A stretch of 13,058 nucleotides of DNA from contig MAGV01000007.1 of assembly GCA_001717015.1 (NCBI GenBank), positions 1 to 13,058 of the forward strand, read 5' to 3'. The DNA is from Candidatus Methanosuratincola petrocarbonis (ex Vanwonterghem et al. 2016). GTDB lineage: Archaea; Thermoproteota; Methanomethylicia; Methanomethylicales; Methanomethylicaceae. This document shows, one piece after another, positions 7,021-13,058 of this stretch. How positions within the stretch are numbered: the first letter of the stretch is position 1; each line of letters starts with the position of its first letter. Below the pieces are notes generated by a model, which made no database searches, was not told the origin of the DNA, and saw only the letters and a list, made by a program, of their open reading frames with translations. The position numbers and the translations under genes were made by a program.

Positions 7021-7660
7021 CTGCACCAACCTCCACCAGCGCATAGTTCCCTTTCATCGCAGGGCCAGGGTTGAAGGCCACTGTTTCCCCGATCCGCTCG
7101 ACGCCCGCCGCTTCGTGGATGTGACCGCACTGGACGGCAGCCGGCGAGACAGCCTCTATGAGCTCCCTCAGCCTCCTGCTCCCCACGTGCCGACCGAATG
7201 AGGTCCTGTCGAGGGAGGTCCCGTATGGCGGGTTGTGCACCAGGAGGTAAAGGGCTGCTGATCCTGCACCGCAAGAACCAAGGTTCGCCCTGATCCGGCT
7301 TACGATTTCTTCTTCGTCCCTTTCGAAGGTGGTCCCGAACGGGGTGGGCGTGGATCCGCCTGCGCCTGTGAGGAGGAGCCCGCCGCACATCTCGCACTTG
7401 GTCTCGAGCTGGATGGCTACCTCGGTGGAAAGATCCGATGCCTCCCGGGGGTCGCAGTTGCCCAGCACGAAGAAGACAGGTAAGCCCACGCTTCCGAGGG
7501 CGTCCAATATGCGCCTCACCTCGGCCCTGTCGCCGTAGTGGGATATGTCGCCCGAGACGGTTATGGCGTCGATCTTCTGCGCCCCCAGGACCTTCTCTAA
7601 TATGGGTTGCAGGCTCGAAAGCTTTCCGTGGATGTCTGAGAGGGCCAAGAATTTGACCAA
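6989..7660 (-). CDS. Calcineurin-like metallophosphoesterase
   Basis: Two-metal phosphoesterase (Icc/YfcE-like group), 223 residues from TTG 7660. The five family motifs are present: DIH (Asp9, His11), GD (Asp38), GNCD (Asn68, Asp70), a late His (His142, in VHNPP) and GHIH (His180, His182), followed by NPGP. A CxxC pair (Cys89, Cys92) lies between the GNCD block and His142 and is unusual. TTG 7660 is preferred because the family starts as MVKFLALSDIHG and GGTG lies 6 bases upstream; GTG 7672 and 7669 in frame are alternatives. A TATA-like AATTTTTATC (minus strand, 7708-7699) fits a short leader. The HD gene follows at once, so the two are probably co-expressed. Substrate unknown: cyclic nucleotide, other phosphodiester or phosphoprotein are all open. 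Confidence 0.9.
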   Translation of the reverse strand: MVKFLALSDIHGKLSSLQPILEKVLGAQKIDAITVSGDISHYGDRAEVRRILDALGSVGLPVFFVLGNCDPREASDLSTEVAIQLETKCEMCGGLLLTGAGGSTPTPFGTTFERDEEEIVSRIRANLGSCGAGSAALYLLVHNPPYGTSLDRTSFGRHVGSRRLRELIEAVSPAAVQCGHIHEAAGVERIGETVAFNPGPAMKGNYALVEVGAGGVTVSIGRA

Positions 7661-7784
7661 ATAGTTCACCACTCCCCTTGATTCAGCCGCTCCATCCTGA
7701 TAAAAATTATCTCTGGCGCAGATCTGGTGAGTCAGATAGGCTTATCTGACGGGGCAGGGGATCAATCAAGACAGGTGCTTGGAA
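7661..7784. promoter_or_regulatory. Divergent promoter region MPE / hypC with two GATA-TATC palindromes
   Basis: This gap holds two inverted repeats with the same half-site. GATAAAAATTATC (7699-7711) overlaps the probable TATA box of the metallophosphoesterase gene. A perfect 8-base-arm palindrome, GTCAGATA-GGCT-TATCTGAC (7731-7750), lies 34 bases before hypC. The GGCTTATCT in the second could itself serve as the hypC TATA element. The hypC ribosome-binding GGTG is at 7774-7777. The repeats are seen directly; an operator or RNA hairpin role is inferred. Confidence 0.55.
7731..7750. repeat. Perfect inverted repeat upstream of hypC
   Basis: GTCAGATA and TATCTGAC are exact reverse complements around a GGCT spacer, with no mismatch. 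As RNA this would make an 8-pair stem with a four-base loop. As DNA it has the size of a dimeric regulator site. Its two centres of similarity (GATA...TATC) recur in the neighbouring 7699-7711 element. Confidence 0.7.
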
Positions 7785-8018
7785 GTGTGCCTAGCGGTCC
7801 CCGGAAGGGTAACAAAGATTGAGGGCGAAAAGGCCGAGGTCGATATCGGGGGGATCAGGAGGGAGGCGTCTCTGGAGCTCGTATCCGACCAAGGCGTCAA
7901 GATAGGGGACTATGTCTTGATCCACACGGGATACGCCATAACAAAGCTGGACGAGGCTGAGGCGATAGAGATCCTGAAGGCTTGGAGGGATGTCGCCCGC
8001 GCCGAGCTCGAAGGATGA
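7785..8018 (+). CDS. hypC: Hydrogenase maturation chaperone HypC
   Basis: 77-residue HypC/HybG chaperone that works with HypD in building the Fe(CN)2CO centre of [NiFe]-hydrogenases and delivers it to the large subunit. Start GTG 7785 gives the family N-terminus MCLAVPG, where Cys2 becomes the iron-carrying residue after Met removal. It also puts GGTG (7774-7777) 7 bases upstream. The in-frame TTG at 7779 would add two residues and hide that cysteine, so it is rejected. The KIEGEKAEVDIGG and GDYVLIHTGYAI blocks form the small beta-barrel, and the C-terminal helix AEAIEILKAW is present. hypD follows 15 bases after the stop. The other hyp genes are not in the window. Confidence 0.95.
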   Translation: MCLAVPGRVTKIEGEKAEVDIGGIRREASLELVSDQGVKIGDYVLIHTGYAITKLDEAEAIEILKAWRDVARAELEG

Positions 8019-8033
8019 AGCGGTGGTATTTCC

Positions 8034-9128
8034 TTGTTCTCCAAGTACAGGGACAGGGATCTTGTCAAGAAGGCTGCGGAGAGGATAGCGGAGGCTGCCG
8101 ATGGGGATCCCCTGAGGATAATGCACGTCTGCGGGACCCATGAGTGGGCAATTACCCACAACGGCTTGAGGGATCTCCTCCCGGAGAACGTCCAGGTCGT
8201 GGCCGGCCCGGGGTGCCCTGTGTGCGTGACCCCCGGGGGCGAGATAGACGCGCTCTGCAGTCTCGCGCTGGAACGTGGTGTCGCAGTGACCACCTTCGGC
8301 GACGTGCTAAGGGTGCCTGGCAGGAAAGGGTCGCTGGCAGAGGCGAAGGCTTCGGGCGCGGACATCAGGGTGGTCTACGGAATTTCGGATGCCATAAGGA
8401 TGGCCCGGCAAGAGACGGCAAGGGACTTTGTCCATTTTGCGATCGGCTTCGAGACGACTGCGCCCACAACTGCAGTCGAAGTGATCAAGGGGCCTCCCAG
8501 TAATTTCAGCATCTTCGCATCCCACAAGCTGATACCCCCCGCGATGGAGTACTTGCTCCAGTCGGGAGCGAGCATAGACGGATTCATATGCCCAGGGCAC
8601 GTTTCAACAATAATCGGGTCTGATGCCTACAAGGATCTCGCTGCGAGATATGCCAAGCCGATGGCAGTCGCAGGCTTCGAGCCGCTCGACATAATGCTGG
8701 CCATACTCAACATCGCACTCCAGAGGAAGAGGGGGATTGCTGAGGTCTACAACGAGTATGCCAGGGCAGTGAGGGGGCCCGGCAACACGGTCGCGCTCCG
8801 CGCAATGGAAAAAGCCTTCAAGGTCACAGATGCAGATTGGCGGGGAATCGGGACGATTCCAGGCTCAGGGCTCGGGCTCCGCGAGGAGTACGCCAAGTAT
8901 GACGCGGCAGGGAAGTATGGGATCGCCGCGGTTGGATGGGACAGGATGCCAGAGGGGTGCAGCTGCGGGGAGGTCCTTCTCGGGACCTTGAGGCCCGAGC
9001 AGTGCCCGCTCTTCGGCAGGGATTGCACCCCAGAGCGGCCTGTGGGGCCGTGCATGGTCAGCATAGAGGGGACGTGCGCAATAGCGTTCAAGTACTCGGA
9101 TCACAGGCTCAGATCTCTGAGACCATAG
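8034..9128 (+). CDS. hypD: Hydrogenase maturation iron-sulphur protein HypD
   Basis: Scaffold protein, 364 residues, on which the Fe(CN)2CO ligand set of [NiFe]-hydrogenase is assembled with HypC and HypE. Conserved cysteines are all visible: Cys33 in HVCGTHE, Cys61 and Cys64 in GPGCPVCVTP, and the C-terminal set (GCSCGEVLLG, PEQCPLFGRDC, GPCMVSIEGTC) that includes the 4Fe-4S ligands. FAIGFETTAPTTA and GFICPGHVSTIIG are further family blocks. TTG 8034 is chosen because the protein then starts as the family does and GGTG (8022-8025) is 8 bases upstream. It is probably co-transcribed with hypC. The last 20 bases overlap the 3' end of the convergent aminotransferase gene. The protein looks complete and active. 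Confidence 0.96.
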   Translation: MFSKYRDRDLVKKAAERIAEAADGDPLRIMHVCGTHEWAITHNGLRDLLPENVQVVAGPGCPVCVTPGGEIDALCSLALERGVAVTTFGDVLRVPGRKGSLAEAKASGADIRVVYGISDAIRMARQETARDFVHFAIGFETTAPTTAVEVIKGPPSNFSIFASHKLIPPAMEYLLQSGASIDGFICPGHVSTIIGSDAYKDLAARYAKPMAVAGFEPLDIMLAILNIALQRKRGIAEVYNEYARAVRGPGNTVALRAMEKAFKVTDADWRGIGTIPGSGLGLREEYAKYDAAGKYGIAAVGWDRMPEGCSCGEVLLGTLRPEQCPLFGRDCTPERPVGPCMVSIEGTCAIAFKYSDHRLRSLRP

Positions 9129-10260
9129 GGAGGGCTGCCTCGAGCCCTTTTCCCAGGCCTCCACTGAACCCGAGCTCCTCGAGGGCTGCGCCGACGGACG
9201 AGATGGTGGTCAGCACCTCCCTCGGGGTGACTATCCCCATGTTGCCTATCCTGAAGATCGCGTCCTTGAGGGGGCCGAACCCGCCTGCGACGACCACCCC
9301 ATACTTGGTCCTCAGCTTTTCCCTCAGCTCTTTTGCGGCGATCCCCTGGGGCATGTTTATGGCTATTACCACAGTGGATCTGCTCCCCTCCTCGGCGAAG
9401 AAGCCGAGGCCCATCTTGGCGAATGCAGCGTAATATGCTGCGGACGCCTTCTTGTGCCTGTCTATCCACTTCTCCAGCCCGGTCTCGAGAATGATCTGCA
9501 GTGCCTCGTCTAGGGCAAAGAAGAGGCTGACAGCGGGTGTGAATGGGGTTTCCATCTTCTCGTCCCTGAACTTCCTGCACTTTATGAGGCTGAAGTACTC
9601 GCTCCGCGGCTTTGCCCTCTCTGCGAGCCTCCATGCTTCCTTGCTGACGGAGATCAGCGCAAGACCTGGCGGGGTTGCGAGGCATTTCTGAGAGGCGGTT
9701 ATGCAGACATCGATCCCCCACTTGTCCACAGGGAGGACGTCGCCGCCCAGGACGGAGATCGCGTCGACAATGAAGAGAGCCCCTGAGGTCTTGGCTACCT
9801 CGCCTATCCTCTGCAGCTCCCTCACGGTCGTTCCAGTTGAGGTCTCGTTGTATACAACTGCGACTGCCTTGGCGTCCCTTTCCCTTGCAAGGGCTTCACG
9901 CACCTGCTCTGCGGTCGGTGCTGACCCCATTTTTACCTCGATCGGGACGACGTTCGCGCCGTACGTGCGGAATGCATCCGCAAGCCTCTCTCCGAATGTC
10001 CCTCCGACCGGGACCACTATCTTCTCGCCGGGCAGCAGGAAGTTGCTAGCCGCGCACTCCACCCCTCCAGTCCCAGAGGAAGTCAGGACGAAAAGGTCGT
10101 TCTCAGTCTGGAAGACTTTTTTCGCATTCTCGAGGACCCTCGAGTGGAGCTGGTGGAACTCCGCCCCCCTGTGGTTTATCATCGGCTTGCACATAGCCGA
10201 ATAAACGCGCGCCGGGACATTGGTCGGACCCGGCAGCATGATAAGTTGGGGTAAGCTCAT
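9109..10260 (-). CDS. Class V PLP-dependent aminotransferase (alanine-glyoxylate/serine-pyruvate type)
   Basis: 383-residue fold-type I aminotransferase of the class V alanine-glyoxylate/serine-pyruvate group. The start motif MLPGPTNVP, phosphate-binding SSGTGGVE (61-68), NETSTG (138-143), Asp166 in FIVDAISVLGG (pairs with the pyridine nitrogen) and the Schiff-base lysine Lys192 in TASQKCL are all in place, as is the RIGNMG block near the end. ATG 10260 has GAGGT 7 bases upstream. The amino donor (alanine, serine or aspartate) and partner oxo-acid cannot be set from sequence. Archaeal members are variously linked to glycine, serine and phosphoserine metabolism. It diverges from the SAM hydrolase gene and overlaps hypD by 20 bases. 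Old databases call some relatives a soluble hydrogenase subunit, a misnomer not adopted here. Confidence 0.92.
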   Translation of the reverse strand: MSLPQLIMLPGPTNVPARVYSAMCKPMINHRGAEFHQLHSRVLENAKKVFQTENDLFVLTSSGTGGVECAASNFLLPGEKIVVPVGGTFGERLADAFRTYGANVVPIEVKMGSAPTAEQVREALARERDAKAVAVVYNETSTGTTVRELQRIGEVAKTSGALFIVDAISVLGGDVLPVDKWGIDVCITASQKCLATPPGLALISVSKEAWRLAERAKPRSEYFSLIKCRKFRDEKMETPFTPAVSLFFALDEALQIILETGLEKWIDRHKKASAAYYAAFAKMGLGFFAEEGSRSTVVIAINMPQGIAAKELREKLRTKYGVVVAGGFGPLKDAIFRIGNMGIVTPREVLTTISSVGAALEELGFSGGLGKGLEAALPMVSEI

Positions 10261-10326
10261 AAGCCAAACCTCAACGTAATATCATAGGATCTTTTAATAT
10301 AGGTTTCGAAAGGGGCAGTGCGGAAG
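10261..10326. promoter_or_regulatory. Divergent promoter region aminotransferase / SAM hydrolase
   Basis: 66-base gap with one strong AT box, CTTTTAATATAGG (10291-10303). On either strand it reads as a TATA-like element (TTTTAATATA plus, TATATTAAAA minus). It is about 37 bases from the aminotransferase ATG, leaving room for a short leader with GAGGT (10272-10268). It is about 30 bases from ATG 10327, the spacing of a leaderless transcript. Confidence 0.55.
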
Positions 10327-11091
10327 ATGACCATTGTGACGCTCACCACGGACTTCGGGGGGCACTATGCCGGGATCATGAAGGGGGTGATCAAGGGGAT
10401 TGCCCCGCAGGCTGAGGTCGTGGACCTCACGCATGAAGTCGAGGCATGGGACGTCAGGTCTGCAGCCTTTGTGCAGCTTTCATCTTACAAGTACTTTCCA
10501 GAGGGCACGGTCCACGTCGTGGTTGTGGATCCTGGGGTCGGAACCGGCAGGAGGGCCCTTGCGTTAAGGACACGTAGATACTTCTTCGTCGGCCCAGACA
10601 ACGGCGTCCTTTCCCCCGCGTCCGAGGAGGACGGCGTGGAGGAGGCGTTCGAGATCAGCAACCCCAAGTTCATGCTCAAGGAGGTGTCCAGCACATTCCA
10701 AGGGAGGGACATTTTCGCGCCGGCTGCTGCTATGATCGCCTCAGGAAGCCCGATAAGCGATATAGGGAGGAGGGTCGAGCGTTGGGAGAGGCTAGAATTC
10801 TGGAGGAGACTTGGGGAAAGGCGCGCCGACTGCGAGGTCATATACGCGGACAGGTTCGGGAACCTCACCGTCAGCCTTCGAGGGAGCGATGTTGAGCTGG
10901 AAGGCGATGTGGAGCTGGAAGTCGGGGGGAGAAGATTTGCTGCCGCAAGAGTCAGGACTTTCTCAGATCTGAGAGGTGGCTTGGGGGTGCTGGTGGGGAG
11001 CGCGGGATTCTATGAGATCGTCGTCGACAGGGGGAGCGCGCGATCCCTCACGGGCGCGAAGGTCGGGAGCCCGGTCAGCCTGAAGTGGTGA
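10327..11091 (+). CDS. SAM hydrolase, DUF62 (S-adenosyl-L-methionine hydroxide adenosyltransferase) family, with His-to-Gln change
   Basis: 254-residue DUF62 family protein, related to fluorinase and chlorinase. Family enzymes split S-adenosylmethionine with water into adenosine and methionine. The hallmarks are TLTTDFGGHYAG (5-16), DPGVG (68-72), FVGPDNGVL (87-95), TFQGRDIFAP (123-132) and ADRFGNLTVS near the C-terminal domain. Asp68 and Arg75 of the reported Asp-Arg-His triad are present. The triad His, normally in TFHGRD, is Gln125 here (codon CAA), so activity may be altered. ATG 10327 is chosen because the family starts just before the TLTTDFG block and the TATA box fits leaderless transcription; GTG 10318, three codons earlier, has AGGGG close by and is the alternative. 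It diverges from the aminotransferase gene. Confidence 0.93.
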   Translation: MTIVTLTTDFGGHYAGIMKGVIKGIAPQAEVVDLTHEVEAWDVRSAAFVQLSSYKYFPEGTVHVVVVDPGVGTGRRALALRTRRYFFVGPDNGVLSPASEEDGVEEAFEISNPKFMLKEVSSTFQGRDIFAPAAAMIASGSPISDIGRRVERWERLEFWRRLGERRADCEVIYADRFGNLTVSLRGSDVELEGDVELEVGGRRFAAARVRTFSDLRGGLGVLVGSAGFYEIVVDRGSARSLTGAKVGSPVSLKW

Positions 11092-12270
<1,179 letters not shown>

Positions 12271-12337
12271 GCAATCCACTTTATCAAGAGTCAGATATAT
12301 CGCCTCTCCGGTTATAAGATGAGATCAGGTGGTCAAG
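12271..12337. promoter_or_regulatory. Divergent promoter region ogt / rtcA with palindromic TATA
   Basis: GATATATC (12294-12301) is its own reverse complement and is placed for both genes. It is about 27 bases before the ogt ATG (leaderless) and about 40 before the rtcA ATG (start near 12325, leader including GGTG at 12328-12331). A second AT box, GTTATAAG (12311-12318), could also drive rtcA. GTCAGATA at 12290-12297 repeats one arm of the hypC palindrome. Confidence 0.5.
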
Positions 12338-13058
12338 ATGATTGAGGTGGACGGATCCTACGGGGAAGGGGGAGGCCAGATCCTCAGGGGGGCTGTCTTC
12401 CTCTCCTGCGTGACGCGGACCCCTGTTAGGGTCTACAACATAAGGGCAAGGCGCCCAAAACCAGGGCTGCAGCCCCAGCACCTCGTGGGGCTGAAGGCGG
12501 CAGCAGAAGTATCCGGGGGCATTCTCGAGGGCGCTGAGCTTGGCAGCTGCGAGGTCAGGTTCTCCCCGGGGGCCGTGGCTTGCGGCACCTACACGTTTGA
12601 GATCGGGACCGCAGGGAGCACCATGCTAATAGCCCAAGAACTGATACCGATACTTGCATTCGCTGAGGGCGCATCCGAGGTGAAGATAGTCGGCGGCACG
12701 GACGTTCCTTGGAGCCCTCCCGTGGATTACTTCAGGAATGTAGCGATACCCGCGTTCAAGATCGTCGGAATCGAGGCATCGGTGGAGCTGGTTAGGAGGG
12801 GGCACTTCCCGAGGGGGGCGGGCGAGGTGCGGATTTCTGTGGTCCCGTCGAAGGGTCTGAATCCGGTCAAGGCAGTGGAGAGGGGGAGGGTCGAAAGCAT
12901 CAGGGGCATCTCCCACTGCACCAACCTCCCGTCCCATGTCGCCTCAAGGCAGGCCTCCTCAGCAGAGCGCCTGCTCAGGAGGGCGGGCTACGAGAACATA
13001 AGGATAGTCAGCGAGGCTGGATCGAACCCCGCAGGCGGTCCGGGGAGCGGGATAGTGA
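12338..13058 (+). CDS. rtcA: RNA 3'-terminal phosphate cyclase, 3' end cut by window
   Basis: The first 240 residues of RtcA, which uses ATP to convert RNA 3'-phosphate ends to 2',3'-cyclic phosphates. Family blocks are VDGSYGEGGGQILR (4-17), RARRPKPGLQPQHL, FEIGTAGSTMLIAQ, GGTDVPWSPPVDYF, RRGHFPRGAGEV and a GSGIV run right at the edge. The family length is about 340, so roughly 100 residues, including the nucleotidyl-accepting histidine, lie beyond the window. ATG 12338 has GGTG 6 bases upstream and is the natural family start. It diverges from ogt, giving a DNA-repair and RNA-end-processing pair. Everything visible looks intact. Confidence 0.95.
   Translation, partial: MIEVDGSYGEGGGQILRGAVFLSCVTRTPVRVYNIRARRPKPGLQPQHLVGLKAAAEVSGGILEGAELGSCEVRFSPGAVACGTYTFEIGTAGSTMLIAQELIPILAFAEGASEVKIVGGTDVPWSPPVDYFRNVAIPAFKIVGIEASVELVRRGHFPRGAGEVRISVVPSKGLNPVKAVERGRVESIRGISHCTNLPSHVASRQASSAERLLRRAGYENIRIVSEAGSNPAGGPGSGIV

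Noticed and set aside
8144..8600. Several 70-120 codon frames on both strands within hypD
   Set aside because: All overlap the clearly coding hypD frame in other frames and show no recognisable domains.
9109..10260. Possible soluble hydrogenase subunit next to hypD
   Set aside because: This label is an old misannotation for class V aminotransferases. The PLP lysine and cofactor motifs show an aminotransferase, so adjacency to hypD is probably chance.

Overview
The window is a compact archaeal chromosome segment. Archaeal origin rests on several genes: the KH/beta-CASP termination nuclease aCPSF1 (FttA), a 20S proteasome beta subunit, sn-glycerol-1-phosphate dehydrogenase (the enzyme that fixes archaeal lipid stereochemistry), UPF0179 and an archaeal NadM. 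The DNA is GC-rich (high fifties per cent by eye). Many genes start at TTG or GTG, usually behind a GGTG Shine-Dalgarno core, and intergenic regions hold AT-rich TATA-like boxes. The lineage cannot be fixed from this alone. A hydrogenase-bearing, probably uncultivated TACK-type archaeon (for example Bathyarchaeia or Methanomethylicia) would fit, but that is a guess.

Layout. A possible gene start runs off the left edge (minus strand). Then comes a PUA-domain RNA-binding protein (+), facing a minus-strand pair, psmB then aCPSF1 (protein turnover and transcription termination/RNA cleavage). Diverging from psmB is egsA, whose stop overlaps the start of a cysteine-rich UPF0179 gene. This pair converges with a long archaeal FKBP peptidyl-prolyl isomerase (-). 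Diverging from FKBP is a CYTH triphosphatase/cyclase-family gene (+). It overlaps, tail to tail, an HD-domain phosphohydrolase gene that follows a metallophosphoesterase gene (-).

Next is the hypC-hypD pair (+) for [NiFe]-hydrogenase cofactor assembly. hypD overlaps the end of a class V aminotransferase (-). A divergent promoter region separates that gene from a DUF62-family SAM hydrolase (+), which has Gln where the family's catalytic His is expected. NMN adenylyltransferase (+) follows and overlaps the 3' end of an O6-alkylguanine-DNA alkyltransferase (-). That gene diverges, around a palindromic TATA-like element, from rtcA (RNA 3'-phosphate cyclase), which is cut by the right edge.

The content is mostly housekeeping: RNA processing, protein quality control, lipid and NAD synthesis, alkyl-DNA and RNA-end repair, plus hydrogenase maturation. 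I see no mobile element, CRISPR array, tRNA or rRNA, and no intergenic stretch over about 170 bases. I found no clear new defence or biosynthetic system. The most notable points are the His-to-Gln change in the SAM hydrolase, the perfect palindrome before hypC, the uniform GGTG ribosome-binding core, the cluster of three unrelated phosphate-ester hydrolase folds, and the convergent gene overlaps in a window that also encodes the termination nuclease.
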